Assembly: GCA_002418265.1 (NCBI GenBank)
Contig: DIDS01000016.1
Coordinates: 1 to 16,038, forward strand
Direction: 5' to 3'
Source: Acidimicrobiia bacterium UBA5794
Lineage (GTDB): Bacteria > Actinomycetota > Acidimicrobiia > Spongiisociales > UBA5794
Length of the DNA: 16,038 nucleotides
Below, in pieces: positions 1-7,998 of this stretch. The notes beneath the pieces are model-generated. The model had not been told where the DNA came from, did not search any database, and worked only from the letters and a program-made list of their open reading frames with translations. The position numbers and the translations under genes are program-made. Numbering within the stretch: the stretch's first letter is position 1; each line of letters starts with the position of its first letter.

Positions 1-810
1 GTCGGGGAGAAGATCGCGATCACATCGCCACGACCCCAGACCACCCGCAACACGATCCGTGGAGTCCTGACCCTCCCAGATCGTGGCTCTCAGATCGTTC
101 TGGTCGATACTCCGGGGATCCACAAGCCCAGGACGGCTCTCGGCGAGCGGCTCAACACACTTGTGTATGGCTCATTGGCCGAGGCCGATTGCGTCCTGTT
201 TGTCGTTGATGCGCTCCAACCGATCGGTCCGGGGGATCGGCTGATTGCCGAACGGCTTCTTGAGGCAGGGACGCCGGTGGTTCTGGCACTGAACAAGGTG
301 GATCGCGCGCAACCGGAACAGATTGGAGAGCAACTCGCTGTAGCGGCGGAATGGGATTTCGATGCGTACGTTCCCATATCGGCGCTGAAGCGTGACGGCA
401 TTGACATTGTCATCGATGAGCTCGACTCCCGCCTTGCCCCCGGTCCGTTCTTCTTTCCCGAGGATGCGGTGACCGATCAGCCGGACCGGCTGCTCGCGGC
501 CGAGCTGATCCGTGAAAAGTATCTCTCACGCCTTCACGATGAGCTTCCCCATTCTCTTGCCGTTGTCGTTCACGACATCGAGGAACAGGACAACGGTGTG
601 GTTCGGATCACCGCAACGGCATATGTTGAGCGGGAATCCCAGAAGGGCATGGCCATCGGCAAAGGCGGCGTGATGGTGCGCGATGTCGGAAAGGCCGCCA
701 GATACGACCTCGAACGACTCTTCGGAACCAAGGTCTTCCTCGACCTCAACGTCAAGGTCGAAAAAGACTGGCAATCCACCGACGAAACCCTCAACCGCCT
801 CGGCTTTTGA
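1..810 (+). CDS. era: GTPase Era (5' end cut off by window edge)
   Basis: Ribosome-assembly GTPase that binds the 3' end of 16S rRNA and helps mature the 30S subunit. The frame is open from base 1, and 269 residues are visible against about 300 for the family. Only the N-terminus with the G1 P-loop is missing. The visible part starts just after it, at VGEKIAITSPRPQTTRN (G2/switch I). G3 is DTPG, G4 is NKVD and G5 is SAL. The C-terminal type-II KH domain carries the IGKGG loop, followed by the characteristic VFLDLNVKVEKDW stretch. The stop is the TGA at 808-810, and it lies inside the first copy of a direct repeat. Motif order and spacing make the assignment secure; the start lies upstream of the window. 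Confidence 0.97.
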   Translation, partial: VGEKIAITSPRPQTTRNTIRGVLTLPDRGSQIVLVDTPGIHKPRTALGERLNTLVYGSLAEADCVLFVVDALQPIGPGDRLIAERLLEAGTPVVLALNKVDRAQPEQIGEQLAVAAEWDFDAYVPISALKRDGIDIVIDELDSRLAPGPFFFPEDAVTDQPDRLLAAELIREKYLSRLHDELPHSLAVVVHDIEEQDNGVVRITATAYVERESQKGMAIGKGGVMVRDVGKAARYDLERLFGTKVFLDLNVKVEKDWQSTDETLNRLGF

Positions 811-909
811 ACCAACTCTGACTTCTGACATCTGACGTCGTCCTTCTTCCCGTCCTCCCGCTTGCGGGGGGACGCGCCGAGCGCAGCGAGGTGCAGGGGG
901 CTGTCTGAC
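806..909. repeat. Direct repeat copy 1 (about 104 bp, overlaps the era stop)
   Basis: Begins with TTTGAACCAACTCTGA, so it includes the era stop codon. It continues through heptamer units ending in TCTGAC (816-836), a CGTCCTTCTTCCCGTCCTCC tract and a GC-rich part containing GAGCGCAGCGAGG. It recurs 187 bp downstream with only a few substitutions and one inserted G. No open frame of convincing quality crosses it. Confidence 0.9.
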
Positions 910-917
910 TTCATGCT

Positions 918-992
918 GAAACGCCCCCCTGCGGCACAGCGCCTGCTGCGCAGGCATCGCCCCGCGTCCCCCCGGAAGACCGGGGGGACGGG
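918..992. repeat. GC-rich inverted segment with a perfect 10-bp hairpin
   Basis: Positions 966-975 (GTCCCCCCGG) pair perfectly with 980-989 (CCGGGGGGAC) around an AAGA tetraloop. Just before it, GCCTG and CAGGC around 941-955 form a smaller stem. The segment runs from CCCCCCTGC to GCGTCCCCCC, which is the reverse-complement layout of the GC-rich core in the two flanking direct-repeat copies, so larger fold-backs are possible. No T-run follows, so a classical terminator is not shown. It could still end era transcription or the minus-strand dehydratase transcript. Confidence 0.7.
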
Positions 993-1097
993 TTTGAACC
1001 AACTCTGATTTCTGACATCTGTCGTCGTCCTTCTTCCCGTCCTCCCGCTTGCGGGGGGACGCGCTGAGCGCAGCGAGGGGCAGGGGGGCTATCTGAC
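993..1097. repeat. Direct repeat copy 2 (about 105 bp)
   Basis: Second copy of the repeat at 806-909, starting again at TTTGAACCAACTCTGA. It keeps the three degenerate heptamers (1003-1023), the CGTCCTTCTTCCCGTCCTCC tract and the GC-rich core. It is followed directly by further heptamers (ATCTGAC, GTCTGAC, GTCTGGA at 1091-1111). The duplicated TTTGA from the end of era suggests the copy was made from the era-proximal unit. Confidence 0.9.
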
Positions 1098-1133
1098 GTC
1101 TGACGTCTGGAGGGGGGATGGGTTGGGATTGCC

Positions 1134-1412
1134 TCAGGCGTAGATGGCGTCGAACTCGGTGGCGAGTGTGGTGTCCTTCGAGGTCAACGCCGATTCCGAG
1201 TGTGTGGAAAGGGTCATCGTGACCTTGTTCCAACGGATGTCGATGTCAGGATGATGGTCCGCCGCCTCGGCGGCGAACGAGCATTCGGTCACGAACGCAA
1301 TTGCCGCTGGGAACCCATCGAACACAAACGTCCGCGAGATCTCCTCACCCGCAAGCACCCACTCGGGGTGCCCTGTAAGAAAATCTGTCCGTTCAGTCTC
1401 TGAAAGCTGCAT
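1134..1412 (-). CDS. Pterin-4a-carbinolamine dehydratase
   Basis: Small cytosolic enzyme of 92 residues that dehydrates 4a-hydroxytetrahydropterin; family names include PhhB and PCBD. The active-site signature E-A-A-D-H-H-P-D is at residues 49-56, followed by the conserved region IDIRWNKVTMTLSTHS and a short C-terminal helix. Length and motif position fit the family. The start ATG is preceded by AGGG seven bases upstream on the minus strand. It stands alone, opposite in direction to era and recO, with repeats on both sides. No aromatic amino-acid hydroxylase is in the window, so the pathway it serves here is open. Confidence 0.9.
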   Translation of the reverse strand: MQLSETERTDFLTGHPEWVLAGEEISRTFVFDGFPAAIAFVTECSFAAEAADHHPDIDIRWNKVTMTLSTHSESALTSKDTTLATEFDAIYA

Positions 1413-1428
1413 TCTGTCACCCTACTTG

Positions 1429-1470
1429 GTAACCGAAAGCGGTAAGCCGAAAGCGGTAAGCCGTAAGCTT
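1429..1470. repeat. Heptamer-type tandem repeat before recO
   Basis: Six 7-bp steps related to GTAAGCC and GAAAGCG. They include a perfect tandem 14-mer, GAAAGCGGTAAGCC, at 1435-1448 and 1449-1462, then GTAAGCT. The array runs right up to the recO start and takes the place of a normal ribosome binding site. The repeat word differs from the TCTGAC heptamer near era and dnaG, but the period is the same. Confidence 0.8.
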
Positions 1471-1475
1471 TGCCA

Positions 1476-2195
1476 ATGGCCATCCGATCCGATCAGGGCA
1501 TTGTGCTTCGTGGGTATCCCTTTGGGGAATCGCACCGCGTCGTGGTTCTCCTGAGCCCGAATCATGGGAAGCTGCGAACTGTGGCCAAAGGGGTTCGCAA
1601 GACCAAGAGTCGTTTCGGTGGCCGTCTTGAGCCGATGACCCATGTCGACATTGTGCTCTACGAAGGCAAAGAGCTCGACACCGTCACACAGGTATCGGTC
1701 ATCAACGGATTTCCGAACATCCGCAACGACCTTGACCGGGTGCTGGCAGCGGGAACCATGATCGAAGTGGTCGACGCGGTCATTCAGGAGGACGATCCAT
1801 CATTGCGCATGTTTCTCCTGCTCCAACGCGGACTCAGCGTCCTTGATGATGCACAACCACACCCCGCCCTGGTTACGGCGTTCCTGCTCAAGGCTGCGGA
1901 CATTGTCGGCGTTGCACCGGCATTCGATACGTGTTCGGGTTGCGGAAGAACGGACAACCTTCGGCGCTTCAATTTCGCTGCGGGTGGATCCGTGTGTGAA
2001 GAGTGCCGATCGCCAGGGTCGTACTCGTTGCGGGCGGGTGTTGTCGAGTACCTTGCCAGCGTCGCGGCAGCTGACATTACGGATCTTCCCAACACCGATG
2101 AATCCATGAGCAAGGAGGCGCTTGGGATCACGAAGCGCTTCATGGAATACCATCTCGAACGTCAACTCAAGACCCTTGCTGTTCCCAATGTCTAA
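1476..2195 (+). CDS. recO: DNA repair protein RecO
   Basis: Recombination mediator that loads RecA on SSB-coated single-stranded DNA together with RecR. It has 239 residues from the ATG at 1476; a TTG two codons earlier (1470) is the alternative. No clear Shine-Dalgarno is visible because a heptamer repeat occupies the leader. The N-terminal OB-fold reads GIVLRGYPFGESHRVVVLLS, followed by the typical KGVRKTKSRFGG segment. The middle is helical, and there is a four-cysteine zinc site, CSGC then CEEC about 20 residues later. The gene end overlaps the uppS start by eight bases (ATGTCTAA). The recO-uppS pairing is usual in actinobacteria. Confidence 0.95.
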   Translation: MAIRSDQGIVLRGYPFGESHRVVVLLSPNHGKLRTVAKGVRKTKSRFGGRLEPMTHVDIVLYEGKELDTVTQVSVINGFPNIRNDLDRVLAAGTMIEVVDAVIQEDDPSLRMFLLLQRGLSVLDDAQPHPALVTAFLLKAADIVGVAPAFDTCSGCGRTDNLRRFNFAAGGSVCEECRSPGSYSLRAGVVEYLASVAAADITDLPNTDESMSKEALGITKRFMEYHLERQLKTLAVPNV

Positions 2196-2976
2196 GAAGC
2201 AGCCGTCTGATCAACAGTCTGCGGACGGATCAGGATCCAAGCGGGCCGTTCCGACGCATGTGGCAATCATCATGGATGGCAATGGACGGTGGGCAAACGC
2301 TCGCGGTCTCCATCGCACCCAGGGCCATGCCAACGGTGAACCAGCGCTTTTTGACGTTGTGCACGGTGCGATCGACCTCGGAATCAAGTGGCTGACCGTC
2401 TACACCTTCTCCACGGAGAACTGGAGCAGAGACGCATACGAGGTCGAGTTCCTGATGCAGTTCAACGTGGACCTTCTGGAGCGCAGAAGAGATGAACTGA
2501 ACGAACTCGGCGTTCGCGTCCTGTTTGCCGGCGATCGAACCGATTCCCGGATCCCGCCGATTCTGCTCGACCGCATGGAATCAGCAGAGGAGCTCACCGC
2601 AGACAACGACATCATGACCATGGTGTTTGCGTTCAACTACGGAGGGCGGGTTGAGATCGTCGACGCGGTCAGAAAGATCGCCGATGCGGTCTTGGAGGGG
2701 ACGCTCACTCGAGAAGACATCACCGAAGAAGTGATCCGTCGGAACCTCTATGTACCGGACATGCCCGATCCCGATCTCGTCATCCGTACGAGTGGCGAGC
2801 AACGCACCTCAAACTTCCTCTTGTGGCAGGCTGCGTATGCCGAGTACGTGTTCACACCGGTGCTGTGGCCAGACTTCGACCGTTATGAGCTTGCACGGTG
2901 CATTGCTGAATACCAGGGCCGTGAGCGGCGATTCGGGGGAGCCGAGGATGAGTCCTTGACCAGGGGCGGTGGGTAG
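2188..2976 (+). CDS. uppS: Isoprenyl (undecaprenyl/decaprenyl) diphosphate synthase
   Basis: cis-Prenyltransferase that adds isopentenyl diphosphate units to make the polyprenyl carrier of cell-wall precursors. It acts at the inner face of the membrane. From the ATG at 2188 it has 262 residues. Signature blocks are HVAIIMDGNGRWA with the catalytic Asp, then LTVYTFSTENWSR, FAFNYGGR, DLVIRTSGEQRTSNFLLWQ and VLWPDFD. The frame stays open upstream to 2122, but that part lies inside recO. The 2188 start overlaps the recO stop and has no strong Shine-Dalgarno, which suggests translational coupling. The exact product chain length cannot be read from sequence. Confidence 0.95.
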   Translation: MSKKQPSDQQSADGSGSKRAVPTHVAIIMDGNGRWANARGLHRTQGHANGEPALFDVVHGAIDLGIKWLTVYTFSTENWSRDAYEVEFLMQFNVDLLERRRDELNELGVRVLFAGDRTDSRIPPILLDRMESAEELTADNDIMTMVFAFNYGGRVEIVDAVRKIADAVLEGTLTREDITEEVIRRNLYVPDMPDPDLVIRTSGEQRTSNFLLWQAAYAEYVFTPVLWPDFDRYELARCIAEYQGRERRFGGAEDESLTRGGG

Positions 2977-3019
2977 CATCCGACCACTCGGCAGCCAGCC
3001 GAGCAACAAAGGACGGGTC

Positions 3020-4327
3020 ATGCCAGCCGATTTCGACACCATCGTCAACCTCGCAAAGAAGCGAGGCTTCGTCTTTCAATCATCAGAGATCTACGGAGGA
3101 CTCCGCAGCGCCTATGACTATGGGCCCCTCGGCGTCGAGTTGCTGCGAAACGTCAAGGATCAATGGTGGCGCTCAATGGTCCAGATGCGCGACGATGTTG
3201 TCGGTATTGACAGCGCGATCCTCCAGTCCCCAGAAGTCTGGATTGCATCGGGGCACGTCGATTCCTTTTCCGACCCCCTCGTCGAGTGCAAGGAATGCAA
3301 TGCCAGACACCGCCTCGACAAACTGACGGACACCAACACGTGCCCGACCTGTGGCAAGAAGGGGACCTTCACCGAGCCCAAAGAGTTCAACCTTATGTTC
3401 AAGACCCACATGGGTCCCGTTGAATCGGAGGAGAACCAGATCTGGCTCCGTCCCGAGACGGCCCAGGGGATCTTCATCAACTTTGCCAACGTGCAGCGAA
3501 CCGCACGCATGAAGCTCCCTTTCGGGATCGCTCAGATCGGAAAGTCATTCCGCAATGAGATCACACCGGGTCAGTTCGTTTTCCGGACGCGAGAGTTCGA
3601 GCAGATGGAGATGGAATACTTCGTTCATCCGAACGACGCAGCCGACAAGTTCCGGGAGTGGATCGATATCCGGTACGCCTGGTACCTCGATCTCGGGATG
3701 ACCCCCGACCATCTCCGCCTCCGGGCGCACGAGGCGGAGGAACTTGCCCACTACGCAGCCGGTACCTACGACGTGGAGTATCTCTTCCCGTGGGGCTGGG
3801 ATGAACTTGAAGGGATCGCCAACCGCACCGACTTTGACCTCAAGGCACACATCGAACGGTCCGGGGAGGATCTCACCTACTTTGATCAGGAGGCAAACGA
3901 GCGGTTTGTCCCCTTTGTCATCGAACCCGCAGGTGGCGCGACACGCACCACATTTGCGTTCCTCATCGATGCGTACACCGAGGAGGAGGTCAACGGTGAG
4001 AGCAGGATCGTTCTCAAGCTCGATTCACGCCTCTCGCCGGTGAAGGTCGCAGTGCTGCCGCTTTCCAAGAAACCCGACCTCGTTGAGACCACTCGGAAGG
4101 TTGCCGATTCGATCCGGGGGCGGTGGCAGATCGAAGTCGATCTGACGCAGAGCATCGGTCGCCGGTATCGCAGACAGGATGAAATCGGAACCCCGTATTG
4201 CGTGACGGTCGACTTCGACTCGCTCGAAGACGATCAAGTGACCGTGCGTGATCGAGACACGATGACCCAGGACCGCATCCCCATCGCGAACCTTGAGACA
4301 TACCTCGCCGACCGCCTACCCAGGTGA
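3020..4327 (+). CDS. glyS: Glycyl-tRNA synthetase, dimeric class II type
   Basis: Charges tRNA-Gly with glycine. It has 435 residues, close to the usual 440-460 of the single-chain alpha-2 enzyme. The N-terminus reads FDTIVNLAKKRGFVFQSSEIYGG. A Cys4 insertion (CKEC, then CPTC) precedes FNLMFKT. Class II features include RPETAQGIFINF, RNEITPGQFVFRTREFEQMEMEYF and an anticodon-binding domain beginning near LSPVKVAVLPL. The ATG at 3020 is preferred over an in-frame GTG at 2969 because AAAGGA lies seven bases before it and the GTG would sit within uppS. The gap to uppS is 43 bp, consistent with one operon. Confidence 0.96.
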   Translation: MPADFDTIVNLAKKRGFVFQSSEIYGGLRSAYDYGPLGVELLRNVKDQWWRSMVQMRDDVVGIDSAILQSPEVWIASGHVDSFSDPLVECKECNARHRLDKLTDTNTCPTCGKKGTFTEPKEFNLMFKTHMGPVESEENQIWLRPETAQGIFINFANVQRTARMKLPFGIAQIGKSFRNEITPGQFVFRTREFEQMEMEYFVHPNDAADKFREWIDIRYAWYLDLGMTPDHLRLRAHEAEELAHYAAGTYDVEYLFPWGWDELEGIANRTDFDLKAHIERSGEDLTYFDQEANERFVPFVIEPAGGATRTTFAFLIDAYTEEEVNGESRIVLKLDSRLSPVKVAVLPLSKKPDLVETTRKVADSIRGRWQIEVDLTQSIGRRYRRQDEIGTPYCVTVDFDSLEDDQVTVRDRDTMTQDRIPIANLETYLADRLPR

Positions 4328-4396
4328 TCGCCCACGGCACTGTGTCGTCTACTTTCTGAGTCTTCGTCGGGGTGCCTGTCAGCTCCCTTCTGGTGC

Positions 4397-4452
4397 CGAC
4401 GTCCGACGTCCGGCGTCTGACGTCTGACGCCTGACGTCCGGTGTCCGATGTA
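4397..4452. repeat. Eight-copy heptamer tandem array before dnaG
   Basis: Eight consecutive 7-bp units: CGACGTC twice, CGGCGTC, TGACGTC, TGACGCC, TGACGTC, CGGTGTC and CGATGTA. The consensus YGACGTC is a rotation of the heptamer seen in the era spacer. The last unit contains the ATG at 4448, so the array runs into the possible dnaG start. The preceding stretch from the glyS stop (4328-4396) shows no gene or clear terminator. Confidence 0.9.
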
Positions 4453-4462
4453 CTCTGACGAT

Positions 4463-6250
4463 ATGGCATACGCACGCGACGACATTGACCTTGTCAGGGA
4501 CAAGACGGACCTGGTTGAGCTCGCCTCAGAGATCACGAAGGTCAAGAAGTCAGGTCGTTCCACGATGGCGGTCTGTCCGTTCCACTCGGAGAAGACCCCC
4601 TCGCTTTCGATTGATGGTGCCCGCGGTTTGTACTACTGCTTTGGGTGTGGCAAGAGCGGCGACGTCTATCGCTGGGTACAGGAGACACAGGCCGTCGACT
4701 TCGCCGGTGCTGTGGAGTTTCTGGCGAGGCGCGCCGGTGTCACGCTCAAGGTGGACCCTGACGCGGCGAAACGGAGGAATCGTCGTGAACGTCTGGTCGA
4801 AGCGACGAGACTCGCCGTTTCGTTCTATTCCGATCGATTGAAGTCGGCCCCCGACGCTGCATCGGCACGTAGCTATCTCCGTGGGCGAGGGTACGACGGC
4901 GACGTTGTGGACCATTTCGGTATCGGGTATTCACCGGAGGAATGGGACCTGCTCGTCATTCACCTCCGTGACCAAGGTGTCAGGGAAGACACGATGATCT
5001 CTGCTGGTTTGGCGGTAAAGAGCCGTACCAACAGCTTGATCGATCGGTTCCGCGGCCGGGTGATGTTCCCCGTCTACGACTTACGGGGCGACGCTGTTGG
5101 GTTTGGTGCCCGCATCCTTGAAGGCGATGGACCCAAATATCTCAACACCGCCGAGTCGCCGATCTATCACAAATCTCGGCTGCTGTACGGGCTCAACTGG
5201 GCGAAATCCGAGATCGTAAGACGCGGGGAATCGGTGGTGGTTGAGGGATACACCGATGTGATTGCGATGCACATGGCTGGCCTCCCGATTGCCGTTGCTA
5301 CGTGTGGAACAGCGCTGGTCGAGGGCCATCTCGATCTTCTTCGCAGGTTCTCAGAACGTGTTGTGTTGGCATTCGATGCCGACGAGGCTGGTGCCGGAGC
5401 CGCCCTCCGAGGTTTCGAGCGATCAGTTCCCGGGGATCTCGATCTGCGGGTTGCCGCGCTGCCCGACGGGAAAGATCCCGCAGATGTCGTTGCCGACGGA
5501 AAAATCGATGCCCTTGATAAGGCGATCAGGGACTCGATCCCGCTGCTGGTGGTACGCATCGATAGTGAGTTGAGCCAACACAACCTTTCGGAACCTGAGG
5601 CGAGAACAAGAGCAGTACGCGCAGCAGCGGCTGTCATTGCACTTCATCCAGATCCGGTTGCCAGACACGAGTATGCGGTGATGGTGAGTCGGAGGACCGG
5701 TGTTGAAACCCGACTGGTTGAACAGGCAATTCGATCCGCCCCGAAGCAGCCGACGAGTGGCGGACGACAAAAGACCGAGGAGCGAGGATCATCGATCGAC
5801 GAGGCAGCGCCGGAGATACGAACCGCGACCTATCCAACCGAGGTCGAATTGCTTCGATCCTTGCTCGCCAACGATGAACGGCTTGCCGATGTCGAGGTAT
5901 CTGAGGACCTGTTTGCCAACCGTTCAACGCTCGAGGCGTACCGGCTGATCAGTAAGATGATGACCGGTCTTGGACCGGGGGAAACACCGGACCTCGGGAC
6001 CGCGATCGGATCCGACGAGTCAGAAGCCGCGGGGTTCCTCCACAAGATCGCGCTTGACGACAAGCTGCTCGCCGATCCAGTCGAACTCGTGTCTTGGCTG
6101 CAGGTGAGCGACATCGAAACGGAAATCGCCGAGATCCGGACATCGCTCCAGCAAACAGACGAGGACGCCGATGCACAGAGGTATTCGGAACTCTGGGCAC
6201 GTCTGATAGCGTTGGAACAGAGTCGCAGGGCCCTCAGGAGCACAGATTGA
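4463..6250 (+). CDS. dnaG: DNA primase DnaG
   Basis: Makes RNA primers for replication and docks on the DnaB helicase. It has 595 residues from the ATG at 4463, giving the family-like N-terminus MAYARDDIDLVRDKTDLVEL. The ATG at 4448 lies in a repeat and would add five residues. The CHC2 zinc-binding site is C38, H41, C59 and C62. The TOPRIM core shows VVEGYTDVIA with the metal-binding Glu, GTAL and LAFDADEAG. The C-terminal third is helical and more divergent, as expected for the helicase-interaction domain. There is no clear Shine-Dalgarno. The stop overlaps the TTG start of rpoD by four bases. Confidence 0.96.
   Translation: MAYARDDIDLVRDKTDLVELASEITKVKKSGRSTMAVCPFHSEKTPSLSIDGARGLYYCFGCGKSGDVYRWVQETQAVDFAGAVEFLARRAGVTLKVDPDAAKRRNRRERLVEATRLAVSFYSDRLKSAPDAASARSYLRGRGYDGDVVDHFGIGYSPEEWDLLVIHLRDQGVREDTMISAGLAVKSRTNSLIDRFRGRVMFPVYDLRGDAVGFGARILEGDGPKYLNTAESPIYHKSRLLYGLNWAKSEIVRRGESVVVEGYTDVIAMHMAGLPIAVATCGTALVEGHLDLLRRFSERVVLAFDADEAGAGAALRGFERSVPGDLDLRVAALPDGKDPADVVADGKIDALDKAIRDSIPLLVVRIDSELSQHNLSEPEARTRAVRAAAAVIALHPDPVARHEYAVMVSRRTGVETRLVEQAIRSAPKQPTSGGRQKTEERGSSIDEAAPEIRTATYPTEVELLRSLLANDERLADVEVSEDLFANRSTLEAYRLISKMMTGLGPGETPDLGTAIGSDESEAAGFLHKIALDDKLLADPVELVSWLQVSDIETEIAEIRTSLQQTDEDADAQRYSELWARLIALEQSRRALRSTD
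6236..6249 (+). promoter_or_regulatory. Ribosome binding site that fixes the rpoD start
   Basis: AGGAG at 6236-6240 lies six bases before TTG at 6247-6249, inside the last dnaG codons. It supports the TTG over upstream in-frame ATG codons that are buried in dnaG. Confidence 0.75.
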
Positions 6251-7383
6251 CAGACATCCTCTCACAAGTTCTCGAAGGCCTCTCCGTCCGTGGACGTCAG
6301 CGGGGCTTCTTGCTCGTGGGCGAGATTCAGCAGGAACTCGAAGACGCCGATGCCCCCGCCGAGTCGTTTGAGCAGACCTATCTCGACCTCCAAGCACGGA
6401 ACATCGATATCCGGGAATCGTCCGATGACGCGCTTTCGGACACGGCAATGTCCGGTGACGAGCTTGTCCACGTATCTGATCCCGTCCGCATGTATCTCCA
6501 AGAGATCGGTCGCTTCCCTCTTCTCGATGCCCAGCAGGAGGTGGAACTCGCCATGCAGGTCGAGGCCGGGATCAAGGCGGATGAGCAGTTCCGAGGGGGT
6601 GCTGTCCTCGATCCGGCTGCAAAGATTCTTCTCCAACGACAGATCCGAAACGCCGAACGAGCCAAATCGCGACTCGCCGAGTCGAATCTCAGACTGGTTG
6701 TGTCGATTGCAAAGAAGTACGTCGGCCGTGGTCTGAGCCTTCTCGATCTCATCCAGGAAGGAAACCTCGGTCTGATACGTGCTGTCGAAAAGTTCGACTA
6801 CCGCAAAGGGTTCAAGTTCTCGACGTACGCAACGTGGTGGATCCGACAGGCCGTGACCCGCGCTCTTGCCGATCAAGCAAGGACGATCAGAGTTCCGGTG
6901 CACATGGTCGAGACGATCAACAAGCTTGCAACGGCTCAGCGCATGCTTCACCAGGATCTCGGGAGAGAGCCGACAATTGCCGAGATCGCCGCCGAGCTTG
7001 ACATCGAGTCTGGCAAGGTGACAGAGCTGCGACGCATCGCCCAGGACCCGTTGTCGCTTGAATCACCGATCGGTGAGGACGATGGTGGGACGATTGGGGA
7101 CATCGTTCCCGACTTGGGCGCCGATGTTCCCGTGGAAGAGGCGGCATTCAAACTGCTCCAGGAATACCTGCTCCTTGCTCTTGAGTCACTCAGTGAACGG
7201 GAGCGTCAGGTACTTGTGATGCGGTTCGGCCTCGACGACGGAACGGTCCGAACGCTGGAGCAGGTCGGCAATCACTTCGAAGTGACACGGGAACGGATTC
7301 GACAGATCGAGAACAAGGCGCTCGCGAAGCTACGGCAACCTGCCAAAGGCCGGAACCTTGAGGACTATTTGGAGTCTGGATGA
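6247..7383 (+). CDS. rpoD: Primary RNA polymerase sigma factor (RpoD/SigA)
   Basis: Housekeeping sigma-70 factor that directs RNA polymerase to -35/-10 promoters. It has 378 residues from a TTG start, about the size of Bacillus SigA. A short region 1.1-like N-terminus is followed by region 1.2 (DPVRMYLQEIGRFPLL). Region 2 contains NLRLVVSIAKKYVGRGLSLL, IQEGNLGLIRAVEKFDY and FKFSTYATWWIRQAVTRAL. Region 3 begins near RVPVHMVETINKL. Region 4 has LSERERQVLVMRFGL and the HTH that ends VTRERIRQIENKALAKLR. The four-base overlap with dnaG implies coupled translation, so primase and sigma factor are probably made from one message, as in the classical macromolecular synthesis operon. Confidence 0.97.
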   Translation: MTDILSQVLEGLSVRGRQRGFLLVGEIQQELEDADAPAESFEQTYLDLQARNIDIRESSDDALSDTAMSGDELVHVSDPVRMYLQEIGRFPLLDAQQEVELAMQVEAGIKADEQFRGGAVLDPAAKILLQRQIRNAERAKSRLAESNLRLVVSIAKKYVGRGLSLLDLIQEGNLGLIRAVEKFDYRKGFKFSTYATWWIRQAVTRALADQARTIRVPVHMVETINKLATAQRMLHQDLGREPTIAEIAAELDIESGKVTELRRIAQDPLSLESPIGEDDGGTIGDIVPDLGADVPVEEAAFKLLQEYLLLALESLSERERQVLVMRFGLDDGTVRTLEQVGNHFEVTRERIRQIENKALAKLRQPAKGRNLEDYLESG

Positions 7384-7637
7384 CCGCCGTATGTGCCCAC
7401 GCGTTTGGTTGCAGCCTGCACCCGAACCGCGTCGGCCGCTTTCACAAGCCCGTCGCCAGCGATTCTTCGTGGTTGTCGGGTGCTTCGCTCGGCAACATTC
7501 GCCGCCTTCTTGATGGTCTCATTCGACCGCAGCTTTGAACTCAACGCCACGATCTGTTCGTAACGCTCGCGTCCCGCTTTGGCTCCGAGCACGTAGCCGA
7601 TACCGAGGCCAACGACAAGACCAGTTCTGAACTTCAT
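7365..7637 (-). CDS. YtxH-like small membrane protein
   Basis: Protein of 90 residues beginning MKFRTGLVVGLGIGYVLGAK. It has one glycine-rich membrane helix (about residues 5-20), then AGRERYEQI and a charged, helical cytoplasmic tail. This layout matches YtxH-type proteins common in actinobacteria, whose role is poorly known. The ATG at 7637 is preferred to a GTG at 7652 because the protein then starts directly at the membrane segment. The gene is convergent with rpoD and the two overlap by 19 bp at their 3' ends, so the transcripts are antisense there. No terminator is visible between them. Confidence 0.75.
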   Translation of the reverse strand: MKFRTGLVVGLGIGYVLGAKAGRERYEQIVALSSKLRSNETIKKAANVAERSTRQPRRIAGDGLVKAADAVRVQAATKRVGTYGGHPDSK

Positions 7638-7752
7638 GGGCAATTGTCCCACACCGACCGTTCGTGTGTTCGCGCACGGTCCTCGCGTCGGCCCATATCG
7701 GTTGAAGGTTGCGTTTGGTATCCTCAGCCCCGTTCATCGGTCGATGGACTAT

Positions 7753-7825
7753 TCCGGGGTAGCTCAGTTGGCAGAGCAGCGGACTGTTAATCCGTTTGTC
7801 GTGGGTTCAAGTCCCACCCCCGGAG
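7753..7825 (+). tRNA. tRNA-Asn (GTT anticodon)
   Basis: A 73-nt cloverleaf. The acceptor stem TCCGGGG (7753-7759) pairs with CCCCGGA (7818-7824), and the discriminator is G. The D stem is GCTC/GAGC. The anticodon stem GCGGA/TCCGT encloses the loop CTGTTAA with anticodon GTT at 7786-7788. The T stem GTGGG/CCCAC encloses TTCAAGT. CCA is not encoded. A TATCCT hexamer at 7719-7724 is a possible -10 element, without a convincing -35. The gene marks the left edge of the accessory region and is a plausible attachment site for the nearby integrase. Confidence 0.96.
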
Positions 7826-7998
7826 CTGCGAAAGCTCTTACGTACCAAGGGTTGTAGCCATGGCACCCTTCCTCTCGACATTCCGCGGGGCGCGGAGAGG
7901 GCGCGATATTTCGTGGGAGTCAGCCGAGACCAAGGCTCCGAGTCATGTCCGTGCGCACGTAGGCTGCTCTCACTTGCCCACGAAACGTTGAGATTTCG

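Noticed and set aside
526..1233. Long minus-strand frame across the era 3' end and the repeats
   Set aside because: It is antisense to era, and its middle is translated GC-rich direct repeat rather than protein-like sequence.
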